DNA of 41,330 nt from Acetobacteraceae bacterium. Its GTDB lineage: Bacteria > Pseudomonadota > Alphaproteobacteria > Acetobacterales > Acetobacteraceae. The stretch covers positions 1 through 41,330 of the forward strand of contig CANBNK010000035.1 of NCBI GenBank assembly GCA_947371015.1, written 5' to 3'. The notes under the pieces were generated by a model, which worked only from the letters and a program-made list of their open reading frames with translations, was not told where the DNA came from and searched no databases. Position 1 is the first letter of the stretch. Each line of letters starts with the position of its first letter. The position numbers and the translations under genes were made by a program. Positions 1 to 7,959 of this stretch are shown in pieces.

Positions 1-2
1 TG

Positions 3-935
3 CGGGAATGGCTGGTCAATGGCATCCCGCTGTCGCTCAAGCTCGGCATCGCCGCCGGCATCGGCTTCTTCCTGGGCCTGATCGGCCTGCGTGGCATGGG
101 GCTGGTGGTGGCCCACCCGGCCACGCTGGTCGGCCTCGGCAAGCTCTCGGAGCCCAGCACGCTGCTGGCGGTGGCGGGCTTCCTGATCATCGCGGGGTTG
201 TCGGCGCGGCGGGTGCCGGGGGCCATCGTCATCGGTATTCTGGCGACCGCGGCGCTGGGGCTGCCGCTGGGGCTGACGCATTACCAGGGCATTGCCAGCC
301 TGCCGCCCAGCCTGGCGCCGACGTTTTTGCAGATGGACATCGCCGGGGCGTTGGCCCTGGGCATCGGCGGCATCGTCTTCACCTTCTTCCTGGTGGATCT
401 GCTGGACAATGCCGGCACGCTGATCGCCACCACCCACCGCGCCGGGCTGATGCGGCCGGATGGCAGCGTGCCACGGCTGGGCCAGGCGCTACTGGCGGAT
501 AGCGGCGGCGCGGTGCTGGGCGCGGCGCTCGGCACCAGCACGACCTGCAGCTACATCGAGAGCGCGGCCGGCATCCAGGCCGGCGGGCGCAGCGGGCTGA
601 CCGCGCTGGTGGTGGCGGCGCTGTTCCTGTTGACGCTGTTCCTGGCGCCGCTGGCCACCGCGATCCCCGGCTTCGCCACCGCCCCGGCGCTGGTCTTCGT
701 GGCCTGCCTGATGGCCCAGGCGCTGCGCGACCTGCCGTGGGAGGACGCGACCGACTATGTGCCGGCGGTGATCACCGCGCTGGCCATGCCGTTCACCTTC
801 TCCATCGCCACCGGCATCGGGCTGGGCTTCATCACCCATGCGGTGCTGAAGCTGGCCGCCGGCCGCGCCGCCGAGGTGCATGGCGCGGTCTGGCTGGTGG
901 CGGCGCTATGCGTGGCCAAGTTCGCGCTGGCCTGA
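3..935 (+). CDS. NCS2/AzgA-type purine permease, C-terminal part
   Basis: This is the 3' portion of an inner-membrane proton symporter for purine bases (adenine, guanine or hypoxanthine). The gene enters from outside the window and is open from base 3; 310 residues are visible of a family usually near 430. The protein is almost wholly hydrophobic. It begins with a segment reading NGIPLSLKLGIAAGIGFFLG and later has a GTSTTCSYIESAAGIQAGG stretch followed by GRSGLTA. Both resemble signature regions of the AzgA branch of NCS2 rather than the uracil/xanthine branch. No neighbour inside the window is a purine gene, so the exact base cannot be inferred. The family call is strong; the substrate is inferred from the subfamily. 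Confidence 0.9.
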   Translation, partial: REWLVNGIPLSLKLGIAAGIGFFLGLIGLRGMGLVVAHPATLVGLGKLSEPSTLLAVAGFLIIAGLSARRVPGAIVIGILATAALGLPLGLTHYQGIASLPPSLAPTFLQMDIAGALALGIGGIVFTFFLVDLLDNAGTLIATTHRAGLMRPDGSVPRLGQALLADSGGAVLGAALGTSTTCSYIESAAGIQAGGRSGLTALVVAALFLLTLFLAPLATAIPGFATAPALVFVACLMAQALRDLPWEDATDYVPAVITALAMPFTFSIATGIGLGFITHAVLKLAAGRAAEVHGAVWLVAALCVAKFALA

Positions 936-962
936 GGGTGTAGGCGCTGAAGGGTAGCGTTT

Positions 963-978
963 CCGTTAACGGTTGACG
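963..978. promoter_or_regulatory. Perfect palindrome next to a TTGACG box in an AT-rich gap
   Basis: The 87-bp gap after the permease is unusually AT-rich for this genome. It contains the perfect 10-bp palindrome CCGTTAACGG (963-972), directly followed by TTGACG (973-978), a good -35-like hexamer. A -10 element at the right distance is weak (ATTCAT at 997-1002, 18-bp spacer). The T-run just before base 1020 has no hairpin directly in front of it. Promoter or operator for the following small ORF is the best guess; a weak terminator for the permease is the alternative. Confidence 0.3.
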
Positions 979-1022
979 TTTTGTTCTTGCTGTCTGATTC
1001 ATGATGTGTTCTTTTTTTGGTC

Positions 1023-1193
1023 ATGTCCAGCGCCCTCGCCCTGCCCGATGACCTCCGCATTCCCGCGCCGCCGCGCCGCACCCGCGCCTGGGCGCTGGGG
1101 GCCTTGATCCGGGAGGCGAGCCTGGTCGCCTCGGCCGGCGCCATGCTGTCCTGGGGCGTGGCTGAGGTGGCGGGGCTGCTGCTGGGCTATTGA
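1023..1193 (+). CDS. Small hypothetical protein, 56 aa
   Basis: A short ORF starting with ATG at 1023 encodes 56 residues. I do not recognise the family. Residues 1-20 are polar and rich in proline and arginine. The rest (from RAWALGALIREASL to the end) is alanine/leucine-rich with two short hydrophobic stretches, which could form a membrane-associated helical hairpin. There is no Shine-Dalgarno sequence before the ATG, only a run of T. The codons use G or C heavily in the third position, like real genes here, and the ORF fills most of the space between the permease and the deacetylase. It could be a genuine small protein or a chance ORF. Confidence 0.4.
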   Translation: MSSALALPDDLRIPAPPRRTRAWALGALIREASLVASAGAMLSWGVAEVAGLLLGY

Positions 1194-1233
1194 TCGTGGC
1201 GGGCGTTTTCGCCCGCGCGCCGGCCGTGCCAGA

Positions 1234-1273
1234 GCCTGATCGGCGTAGGCGGAATCGCCGTAAGCCGTGAGTC
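1234..1273 (+). repeat. Dispersed palindromic repeat, copy 1
   Basis: A 40-bp element starting GCCTGATCGGCG and ending AAGCCGTGAGTC. It matches 34 of 40 bases with the reverse complement of 34394-34433, 33 kb away. It shares the GATCGSCG and CGTGARTC half-sites with the copies near 3.0, 7.9, 14.8, 23.1 and 30.7 kb. It lies in the gap before the deacetylase gene. Confidence 0.65.
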
Positions 1274-1343
1274 AGTCTCTCAAACAACAAGCCTGGAGCA
1301 TGAGCGCTTCAGGCAGAAGCGATCATGCTATAGGCCGCGCCGT

Positions 1344-2006
1344 ATGTCCCCGGCCCCGATCTGTCTGAGCTTCGACAACGGCCCGACGCCGGAGGCCACG
1401 CCGCTGGTGCTGGCCACGCTGGCGCGGCGCGGGCTGCCGGCGGTGTTCTTCCCCATCGCGGCGCGGTTGCAGCAGCCTGCCCATATGGCATTGGTGCAAA
1501 GCTGCAGGGCGGCCGGGCATCTGGTGGGGAACCACACCCTCAACCACGGCACGCCGCTGGGCCGCCGCCCGGCCGCCGAGGCTGTCGCCGAGATTGCCGG
1601 TGCCGATGCGCTGCTGGGCGCGCTGCGGGAACCGGCGCGGCTGTTCCGCCCGAATGGCGGGGGCGGCGCGCTGGGCCGCCACCTGCTGAACGCCGCCGCG
1701 CGTGACCACCTGCGCGCCGGGGGCCACACGCTGGTGCTGTGGAATGCGGTGCCGCGCGACTGGGACGACCCGGATGGCTGGCCGCCGCGCGCCCTGGCCC
1801 TGGCTGCCGTCGCGACCGAGCCGGTGATGCTGGTGCTGCACGACCTGGCGAATGGTGCGATGAAGCATCTGGACCGGGTGCTGGGCCAGCTGGCCGATGC
1901 CGGCCATGGCTTCCTGGCGGAACCGCCGCCCAATTGCGTCAAGCTGCGGCCAGGCTGGGCGGCGCCCGACCTGGCCGACTACGTCACCGAGGAAACCATG
2001 CCATGA
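1344..2006 (+). CDS. Polysaccharide deacetylase (NodB-like) family protein
   Basis: A 220-residue NodB-homology domain protein, of the family that removes N- or O-acetyl groups from sugars. Motif 1 is FDNGP at about residues 10-14, where the family norm is FDDGP, so the metal-binding second Asp is replaced by Asn. Motif 2 (HTLNH) keeps both metal histidines. Motif 3 (RLFRPNGG), a DWDDPDGW stretch and a final VLHD motif are also recognisable. No signal peptide is visible, so the protein is probably cytoplasmic, unusual for a cell-wall enzyme. Its stop overlaps the ATG of the Bug receptor by four bases (ATGA), so the two are probably co-translated. Family is certain; activity and substrate are not. 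Confidence 0.8.
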   Translation: MSPAPICLSFDNGPTPEATPLVLATLARRGLPAVFFPIAARLQQPAHMALVQSCRAAGHLVGNHTLNHGTPLGRRPAAEAVAEIAGADALLGALREPARLFRPNGGGGALGRHLLNAAARDHLRAGGHTLVLWNAVPRDWDDPDGWPPRALALAAVATEPVMLVLHDLANGAMKHLDRVLGQLADAGHGFLAEPPPNCVKLRPGWAAPDLADYVTEETMP

Positions 2007-2956
2007 ACCGTCGCCATCTGCTGGCCGCCGCCACGCTGCTGCCCTTCACCGCGCGCGCCGCCGAATGGCCGGAGCGGCCGATCCGCCTGATCATCCCGTT
2101 TGCCGCCGGCACCAGCACGGACATCATGGGCCGTATCGCCGCCGGGCATCTCAGCCGCGGGCTGGGCCAGCCGGTGGTGGCGGATAACCGCACCGGCGCC
2201 GGCGGCACGGTGGGGGCGCTGGCCGCGGCGCAGGCGGCACCGGATGGCTACACGCTGTTCTTCGGCACCAGCGGCACCCAGGCGACCAATCCGGCCATGA
2301 TGCCTGGCCTGGCCTATGACCCCGAGCGCGACTTCGCGCCGATCAGCAGTTTCGCCAAAACAGCGGTGATCCTGGCGGTGCGGCCGCAGCTGGGGGTGAA
2401 GGATCTGGCCGGTTTCATCACGTTGGCGAAGCAGCGGGTGGTCAGTATCGGCAGCGCCGGCACCGGCACCACCGGCCACCTGACCCAGGCGCAGCTGGAC
2501 CTGGCGACGGGCATCCGCACCACGCATGTGCCGTATCGGGATGCCGGGCGGGGCCTGGCGGATTTGCTGAACGGCACGCTGGACGGCTTCGTCTATCACC
2601 CGGTCGGGCTGGCCGAGTTCATCCGCAGCGGTGCCATGCAGCCGCTGGCGCTGACCGGGGAACGCCGGCACTTCCTGTTCCCGGATTTGCCGACCATGGC
2701 CGAGGCCGGCGCCCCCGGCGTGGTGGTGGAGGGCTGGTGGGCACTGTTCGCCCCGGCCCGGACGCCGGCGCCGATCATCGCCCGGGTGAATGCGCTGACC
2801 CTGGCCGCGCTGCGCGACGAGGCCACCGTGACGGAACTCCGCCGGCAGGGGCTGGAGGTGATGGGCGGCTCCCCGGCCGAGTTGGCGACGAGCCTGCATG
2901 CGGAGCTGGCCAAGCAGCGGCACCTGGTGCGGGTGGCGAATATCACCCCGGAGTGA
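2003..2956 (+). CDS. Bug/TctC-family tripartite tricarboxylate receptor protein
   Basis: A periplasmic solute-binding protein of 317 residues. The N-terminus is a short signal peptide (MNRRHLLAAATLLPFTARAA), followed by the family hallmark WPERPIRLIIPFAAGTSTD. Further hallmarks are NRTGAGGTVGALAAAQAAPDGYT near residues 60-80, the YDPERDFAPIS block, and HVPYRDAG, where family members contact carboxylates. Bug proteins deliver carboxylates or related small molecules to TctAB membrane subunits, but no tctA or tctB gene lies in the window, as is common for this expanded family. The start overlaps the deacetylase stop (ATGA), suggesting a shared role. The ligand cannot be predicted. Confidence 0.92.
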   Translation: MNRRHLLAAATLLPFTARAAEWPERPIRLIIPFAAGTSTDIMGRIAAGHLSRGLGQPVVADNRTGAGGTVGALAAAQAAPDGYTLFFGTSGTQATNPAMMPGLAYDPERDFAPISSFAKTAVILAVRPQLGVKDLAGFITLAKQRVVSIGSAGTGTTGHLTQAQLDLATGIRTTHVPYRDAGRGLADLLNGTLDGFVYHPVGLAEFIRSGAMQPLALTGERRHFLFPDLPTMAEAGAPGVVVEGWWALFAPARTPAPIIARVNALTLAALRDEATVTELRRQGLEVMGGSPAELATSLHAELAKQRHLVRVANITPE

Positions 2957-3016
2957 GGCCGTCCGATCGCCGGAGCGCCTCAGGCGAGGAGGCGTGGATC
3001 GGCCGGCCAAGTTATC
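2957..3016 (+). repeat. Dispersed palindromic repeat, copy 2 (tandem unit 1)
   Basis: First of two direct 60-bp units, offset by 64 bp and 53/60 identical. The outer arms pair as GGCCGTCCGATC with GATCGGCCGGCC (one mismatch) around an inner CGCCTCAGGCG hairpin, so RNA from either strand could fold into a long stem. The unit starts right after the TGA of the Bug gene, and the match to the second unit includes that TGA. Confidence 0.8.
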
Positions 3017-3020
3017 TTGA

Positions 3021-3080
3021 GGCCGTCCGATCGCCGGAGCGCCGCAGGCGCGGGGGCGTGAATCGGCCGGCTAGGTTGTC
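3021..3080 (+). repeat. Dispersed palindromic repeat, copy 3 (tandem unit 2)
   Basis: Second unit of the tandem pair, with GATCGCCGGAGCGCCGCAGG and then GGGGGCGTGAATCGG. This unit is the best match to the copy inside the molybdenum hydroxylase gene at 30651-30692 (shared AGCGCCGCAGG and GCGTGAATC). Confidence 0.8.
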
Positions 3081-3181
3081 CAACCATGCTGTAAAGCAGG
3101 GCAGACCTGCGCGGCAGCATGCTGAACATCGGGGCAAAACTGGTTTAGGGTTGCGGCCCCAAGGGTTGGAAACCGCCGCCG

Positions 3182-4402
3182 ATGTCCCGAACCAGGGCCG
3201 ACTGGACGCCGCAGGAACTGCGCACGCTGCTGACGGTGGCCGCGGCGCACCTGGTCAGCCACCTGCACATCCTGGTGCTGCCGCCACTGTTTCCGCTGCT
3301 GCGGGCGCGGATGGATGTCAGCTTCGTCGAACTCGGTGTGGCGCTGACGGTGTTCAACGTGGTCTCGGCGCTGACCCAGGCGCCGGTCGGCTTCCTGACC
3401 GACCGCCTGGGGCCGCGCCGCGTGCTGGCCGCCGGGCTGGCGTTGGGTGGCCTGAGTTATGTCGCGCTCGGCATGGCCTGCACCTACCCGATGCTGCTGG
3501 CGGCCTCCGCCGCGCTGGGGCTGGCCAACAGCGTCTATCATCCCTCGGACTACGCGATCCTGGGCGGCGCCATTGCCGAGGAGCGCGTCGGCCGGGCGTT
3601 TTCGATCCATACCTTCGCCGGCTACCTCGGCGGGGCCATTGCGCCGCCGCTGATGCTGGGCGTGGCGGCGCTGGGCGGGTTGCCGGCGGCGCTGGTGGTG
3701 GCGGGCGGCATCGGGCTGGCCACGGCGGTGCCGCTGCTGGTCTCGGCCCTGCGGCAGGACGCGCAGGCGCCGTTGGGGCCACGGCCGGTGGAAAGCGGGC
3801 AGCTGCCGCTGCTGGCGGTGCTGACGCCGGCGGTGCTGGGCATGACCTTCTTCTTCACCATGCTGAACCTGGCGACATCAGGCGTGCAGAACTTTGCGGT
3901 GGCGGCGCTGAATGCTGGCTTCGGCACCAGCCTGGGCGTGGCCAATACCGCGCTGACCGCCTGGCTGGCGCTGTCGGCGGCGGGGGTGCTGCTGGGCGGG
4001 CTGATCGCCGACCGCACCGAGCGGCATGGCCAGGTGGCGGCACTGGGCTTCGGCGGCTGCGCCGCGCTGGTGCTGCTGGTGGGGCTGGTGCCGCTGCCGG
4101 CGGTGCTGCTGGTGGCGGTGCTGGGGCTGGCCGGGCTGCTTTCCGGCCTGATCATGCCGAGCCGCGACATGCTGGTGCGCCGCGCTTCGCCGCCCGGCGC
4201 GCTGGGGCGGACCTTTGGCATTGTCACCACCGGGTTCAACATCGGTGGCGCGACCGGGCCGCTGGTTTATGCCGCGCTGCTGGACCAGGGCGAGCCGCGT
4301 GCGGTGTTCCTGGTGTCCGTGGGCTTCATGCTGGTGACCATACTGTACGCGCTGGTCACCGAGCGTCGGCCCCGCCGCGCCGCCTTGGCGGCGGCGGAGT
4401 AG
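3182..4402 (+). CDS. MFS transporter (drug-efflux-like, Fsr-related)
   Basis: A 406-residue inner-membrane protein with about twelve hydrophobic segments in two halves joined by a short linker near residue 200. The loop between helices 2 and 3 carries the MFS motif FLTDRLGPRR. The sequence GLANSVYHPSDYAILGG near residue 120 resembles the corresponding helix of fosmidomycin-resistance-type (Fsr) exporters. A second motif-A-like stretch, LIADRTERHG, opens the second half. The gene stands alone after the tandem repeat and converges on the DsbA-like gene with only three bases between stop codons. Export of a small molecule is likely, but the substrate is unknown. Confidence 0.85.
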   Translation: MSRTRADWTPQELRTLLTVAAAHLVSHLHILVLPPLFPLLRARMDVSFVELGVALTVFNVVSALTQAPVGFLTDRLGPRRVLAAGLALGGLSYVALGMACTYPMLLAASAALGLANSVYHPSDYAILGGAIAEERVGRAFSIHTFAGYLGGAIAPPLMLGVAALGGLPAALVVAGGIGLATAVPLLVSALRQDAQAPLGPRPVESGQLPLLAVLTPAVLGMTFFFTMLNLATSGVQNFAVAALNAGFGTSLGVANTALTAWLALSAAGVLLGGLIADRTERHGQVAALGFGGCAALVLLVGLVPLPAVLLVAVLGLAGLLSGLIMPSRDMLVRRASPPGALGRTFGIVTTGFNIGGATGPLVYAALLDQGEPRAVFLVSVGFMLVTILYALVTERRPRRAALAAAE

Positions 4403-4405
4403 AGG

Positions 4406-5182
4406 TCAGGCCGCCTTCGCCGGGATCACCCCGCGTTCGCGCAGAATGCGAAGCCCCTTCTGGAAGGCCTCAGCCATGTCCTCGGCCGGCATGGCGCCGC
4501 TGAACAGCACATGGCCCGCGAGCGCAAAGGTCGGCACGCCGGAAAGCCCACCGGCGCGGAACTGGGCGTCCTCGGCCACCACCTCGGCTTCCAGCGCGTC
4601 GCTGGCAAGGAACTCGGTGACTTCCTCGGCGTCCATGCCGGCTTCGCCAGCCAGGCGGGCCAGCTCGGCGCGGTTGCCGACATCGACGCCTTCCTGGAAG
4701 TAGCCGCGGAACAGCCGCTCGATCACCTCATGCTGCAACCCCAGCGCGCCGGCCAGGTGGACCACGCGATGGGCATCCACCGTGTTTGGCGTCCGCAGCA
4801 TCAGGTCGTGGCGGAACTCCAGCCCGGCCACGGCGCCGGCCTGGGCCACGCGGGCATCCGCGGCGGCGCTGCGCTCGGTGCTGCCGAATTTGGCGGCGCG
4901 GTAGCTGGCGCGCTCGACGCCGTCGCGCGGCATTTCCGGGTTCAGTTGGAACGGGCGCCAGTGGATGTCGAAGCTCTCGCCATCCTCGGCCAGGATGGTG
5001 AGCGCGCGGTCCAGGTTGCGCTTGCCGACCCAGCACCAGGGGCAGATCGCGTCCGAGATCACGTCCACCCGGGTGATGACGGCGGGCTCGCGGCCCAGCG
5101 GCATCGGGCTGGCGCTGGCGTTGTCAGGCACGGCGCAGCCGTCGGGGCCGCAGACCTCGCCCTGGTTCATTCCGTCGTCCAT
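4406..5182 (-). CDS. DsbA family oxidoreductase (FrnE/HCCA-isomerase-like)
   Basis: A 258-residue thioredoxin-fold protein of the FrnE branch of the DsbA superfamily. After a roughly 35-residue hydrophilic extension containing two cysteines (CGPDGC), the domain opens with VDVISDAICPWCWVGKR, giving a CPWC active site on the first helix. The helical insertion and a cis-proline loop (GLSGVPTFALAG) follow. No signal peptide is visible, so it probably acts in the cytoplasm, as FrnE-type proteins do. I chose the ATG at 5182, just before the conserved region; the reading frame extends further upstream, but that sequence looks non-coding. The GST gene ends 23 bp before this start, so the two may be co-transcribed as a thiol pair. 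The exact substrate is unknown. Confidence 0.87.
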   Translation of the reverse strand: MDDGMNQGEVCGPDGCAVPDNASASPMPLGREPAVITRVDVISDAICPWCWVGKRNLDRALTILAEDGESFDIHWRPFQLNPEMPRDGVERASYRAAKFGSTERSAAADARVAQAGAVAGLEFRHDLMLRTPNTVDAHRVVHLAGALGLQHEVIERLFRGYFQEGVDVGNRAELARLAGEAGMDAEEVTEFLASDALEAEVVAEDAQFRAGGLSGVPTFALAGHVLFSGAMPAEDMAEAFQKGLRILRERGVIPAKAA

Positions 5183-5205
5183 CGGTGCTCTCCCGTTTTC
5201 CCGCG

Positions 5206-5901
5206 CTATACTTCGTGGCCCAGCGACTGGCCCGCAAGCCCATCGAACGCCGCCAGCAGCCGGGCGCGCCAGGCGTGGACCGGGTCGTCGGCTTCCAGCA
5301 GCCTGAAGTCGCTGACGTTGCGCGCCCACATGAAGGCGCCGAAGACGATGTAGTCGGCGTAGTTGGGCGCGTCACCGCCGAGATAGGGCTGCTTGCCCAG
5401 GGTGAAGCGCAGCGGGCCGAGGCTGGCGCGGAAATCCTTCACGCTGGCCGCGCGGTTGGCCACCACGGCTTCCAGGCTCATGCCGAAGCGCTTTTCTCGG
5501 CTTTCGCGGAAGTAGGGCTGATCCTTCGGGTCCAGCACGTCCCAGATATCCTTCACCACGCAGCGGGCGACGCCGAGATGCACGGTGCTGTCGGCCCAGG
5601 CGCCGATGAAGCGGGCCATGGCGCGGCCGCCCGGGCCGCCGAACAGACTGGGACGGTCGGGGTAGGTGTCCTCCAGGTAGCAGGCGATGGCCCAGCTATC
5701 ATGCACCACCGTGGCGCCATCCTGGATGATCGGCACCAGGCCGGCGCCGGCGGCGGGAAGGTCCGACGTTTCGGTGAAGCGCCAGGGCGTGGTTTCCACC
5801 GCCAGGCCCTTGTGTGCCAGCGCCATGCGGATGCGCCAGCAGAACGGGCTGAAGCGCCGGTCCGGGTTGGCCCCGGCCAGGTCGTAGAGCTTGATCGCCA
5901 T
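5206..5901 (-). CDS. Glutathione S-transferase family protein
   Basis: A 231-residue cytosolic protein with an N-terminal thioredoxin-like GST domain (MAIKLYDLAGANPDRRFSPF...CWRIRMALAHKGL) and a C-terminal helical domain. The segment GAGLVPIIQDGATVVHDSWAI matches the glutathione-binding cis-Pro and Glu/Asp-Ser region, with Asp-Ser in place of Glu-Ser. The C-terminal half includes PYLGGDAPNYADYIVFGAFMWA, typical of beta-etherase or maleylacetoacetate-isomerase-like GSTs. The ATG at 5901 gives the canonical start; the longer open frame upstream overlaps the promoter region shared with the divergent hydrolase. It lies just upstream of the DsbA-like gene on the same strand. Conjugation or isomerisation of an organic compound is likely, but the substrate is unknown. 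Confidence 0.88.
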   Translation of the reverse strand: MAIKLYDLAGANPDRRFSPFCWRIRMALAHKGLAVETTPWRFTETSDLPAAGAGLVPIIQDGATVVHDSWAIACYLEDTYPDRPSLFGGPGGRAMARFIGAWADSTVHLGVARCVVKDIWDVLDPKDQPYFRESREKRFGMSLEAVVANRAASVKDFRASLGPLRFTLGKQPYLGGDAPNYADYIVFGAFMWARNVSDFRLLEADDPVHAWRARLLAAFDGLAGQSLGHEV

Positions 5902-5987
5902 GAGGGTCTTCCCGCTGGTTTGGCCGGAGTGTTGCCGTTGCCGCGCGGCTTGGCCAGAGTGCGCGCAACAAGCGGGAGGCGCGGGTG

Positions 5988-7856
5988 ATGGCGGCAGGGA
6001 TTGCACGGTTCGAGGTGACGGCGGTGGTGCCGTTCGCGGCAGGGCAGGACTTCGGCGCCGGCGGCTATGAGCGGGTGACCGGCGTGGCGCATGGCGCGGT
6101 GGACCCGATGGACCCGCGCAATGCCGGCATTGTCGATCTGGCCCTGGCGCCGCGCAACGCGGCGGGCCTGGTGGAATACAGCACCGAGGTGGCGCTGCTG
6201 CGCCCGGCCGACCCGGCAAGCAGCAGTGGCCGCCTGGTGCATGACGTGACCAATCGCGGCCGCAAGCGGGTGATGGGCAACATGTACGACGCGGTGGTGG
6301 ACCCGGGCGCCGCCAATGCGCTGGAGGTGGCCGCGGCCGCCGGCAACGGCATGGGCCTGCGCGTCGGCGCCAGCTATTCCTGGTGCGGCTGGGACCCCGA
6401 GGCGCCGCGCGCCAACGGCAACCTGCGCATGACCATCCCGACGCTGGAGGGGGTGAGCGGCCCCTGCCGGGATGAGTTCGTCTTCGGCACCCGCATCACC
6501 CCGGCCGACCGGCCGACCGCGCCGCTATCCTACCCCGCCGTGGTCGCCGCCGGCGGGCGGTTGACGGTGCGGCGTACGCGGCAGGGCGCGGCGCGGGAGG
6601 TGGCCTTCGCGTTCGCCGGCGAGCGCGCCATCCGGCTGCTGCCGGAGGGCACCGGCTTCGAGCGCGGCAGCATCTATGAGTTCCGCTACACCGCGACAGG
6701 GGCGCGGCCGCTCGGTATCGGCTTGCTGGCGACGCGGGACCTGGTGGAGTTCCTGCGGCGCGATGCCGCCAGCCCGCTGGCGGCGCAGCAGCCCCGCACC
6801 GTGCTGGGGGTGGGCATCAGCCAGTCCGGGCGCTTCCTGCGGCACTTCATCGGGCTGGGGCTGAATGGCGACAGTGCCGGGCGGCGGGTGTTCGACGGCG
6901 TGCTGACGCATGTGGCCGGGGCCGGGCGGGTGTTCATGAATGAGCGCTTCGCCCAGCCGGACCGCACCGCCTGCTGGCATGAGGATCTCGGCTTTCCCGA
7001 GGCCTGGTTCCCGATAGCGGCGGCGCCGTCGCGCGACCCGATGAGCGGCACGGTCGCCGGGCTGCTGCCGGGGTTGCCGACCGACCCGTTGCTGATGGAG
7101 AGCAACACCTCCACCGAATACTGGCAGAAGGGCGCCAGCCTGGCGCACACGGTGGCGGATGGCAGCGCCGACCTGCCGGAACACCCCGGCGCGCGGCAAT
7201 ACCTGATCAGCGGCACCAAGCATGGCGCGGCGGCGGGGCTGACCACGGCGAAGGGCAACGCCACCAACCCGAACAACCCGCACAACCCCGGCCCGGCCCT
7301 GCGTGCGCTGCTAGAGGCGCTGGCCGCTTGGGTGGAGCATGGCACGCTGCCGCCGGCATCCCGCGTGCCGCGGCTGGCGGATGGCACGCTGGTGCCGGCG
7401 GCGACGGTGATCGCGGCCTTCTCGGCCCTGCCCGGGCTGGCGCTGCCGCGCTTCGCCACGCCCGTGGCGCCGGTGGCGGATTGGGTCGCCAGCGAACATG
7501 CGGCGGCCGGCTGGCATTGCCTGGTGCCGGCGGTGGATGCGGATGGCAATGAGCGCGCCGGGGTGCGGCTGCCGGATATCGCGGCACCGCTGGGTACTTT
7601 TACGGGTTGGAACCTCTACGCCGCCGAGGGCCTGGGCGGGGAGTTGGCCGACCGCGAGGGGACCTTCCTGGCCTTCCCGGCGCAGCGCGACCCGGCCGAC
7701 CCGCGGGCGCCGCTGGCCGCGCGCTATCCGGACCGCGCCGCCTATGTCGAGGCGGTGCGGGCGGCAGCCCAGGCACTGGTGCGCGACCGGCTGCTGCTGG
7801 CCGAGGACGCCGCCGGGTTCGTGGCGCGGGCGGAGCGGGAGCCGGCGCTGGGGTGA
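5988..7856 (+). CDS. Alpha/beta hydrolase domain-containing protein (622 aa)
   Basis: A long serine-hydrolase-like protein of the alpha/beta hydrolase domain family of about 600 residues (Abhydrolase_10-like). Family-typical blocks are GRLVHDVTNRGRKRV near residue 85 and RGSIYEFRYTATGARPLGIG. The putative nucleophile region is GVGISQSGRFLRHFIGLGLN near residue 280, where the serine motif reads G-x-S-x-S-G rather than strict G-x-S-x-G. A late GTKHGAA segment could carry the histidine. No signal peptide is seen. An in-frame GTG at 5985 directly precedes the chosen ATG, and the GGGAGG upstream fits the ATG better. It is divergent from the GST gene. Members are annotated only as hydrolases, so the substrate is unknown. 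Confidence 0.82.
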   Translation: MAAGIARFEVTAVVPFAAGQDFGAGGYERVTGVAHGAVDPMDPRNAGIVDLALAPRNAAGLVEYSTEVALLRPADPASSSGRLVHDVTNRGRKRVMGNMYDAVVDPGAANALEVAAAAGNGMGLRVGASYSWCGWDPEAPRANGNLRMTIPTLEGVSGPCRDEFVFGTRITPADRPTAPLSYPAVVAAGGRLTVRRTRQGAAREVAFAFAGERAIRLLPEGTGFERGSIYEFRYTATGARPLGIGLLATRDLVEFLRRDAASPLAAQQPRTVLGVGISQSGRFLRHFIGLGLNGDSAGRRVFDGVLTHVAGAGRVFMNERFAQPDRTACWHEDLGFPEAWFPIAAAPSRDPMSGTVAGLLPGLPTDPLLMESNTSTEYWQKGASLAHTVADGSADLPEHPGARQYLISGTKHGAAAGLTTAKGNATNPNNPHNPGPALRALLEALAAWVEHGTLPPASRVPRLADGTLVPAATVIAAFSALPGLALPRFATPVAPVADWVASEHAAAGWHCLVPAVDADGNERAGVRLPDIAAPLGTFTGWNLYAAEGLGGELADREGTFLAFPAQRDPADPRAPLAARYPDRAAYVEAVRAAAQALVRDRLLLAEDAAGFVARAEREPALG

Positions 7857-7862
7857 GGTAGG

Positions 7863-7890
7863 GTGTGATCGCCGAAGACGTGAATCACAC
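7863..7890 (+). repeat. Dispersed palindromic repeat, copy 4
   Basis: A short form of the family, with GTGTGATCGCCG at the left and CGTGAATCACAC at the right. GTGTGAT and ATCACAC form a perfect 7-bp inverted repeat. It lies seven bases after the hydrolase stop codon. Confidence 0.6.
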
Positions 7891-7911
7891 GACAAAACAA
7901 TGAGCTAGAGT

Positions 7912-7941
7912 CTGTCGGGCGCTGCTGTCTGCGCCTGACAG
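7912..7941. terminator. Hairpin between convergent genes
   Basis: CTGTCGGGCGC (7912-7922) pairs with GCGCCTGACAG (7931-7941) around an 8-base loop, giving 11 pairs with one G-T. A weaker outer pairing (AGAGTCTG with CAGACTCT) encloses it. It sits between the stops of the hydrolase and the TPR gene and can terminate both directions. There is no long U-tract. Confidence 0.55.
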
Positions 7942-7959
7942 ACCTGCGCCTGCCAGACT

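Noticed and set aside
2737-4503. A 588-residue plus-strand open frame over the MFS gene
   Set aside because: It is glycine/alanine/arginine-rich with no domain, and is a frame-shifted shadow of the MFS transporter, which has clear motifs.
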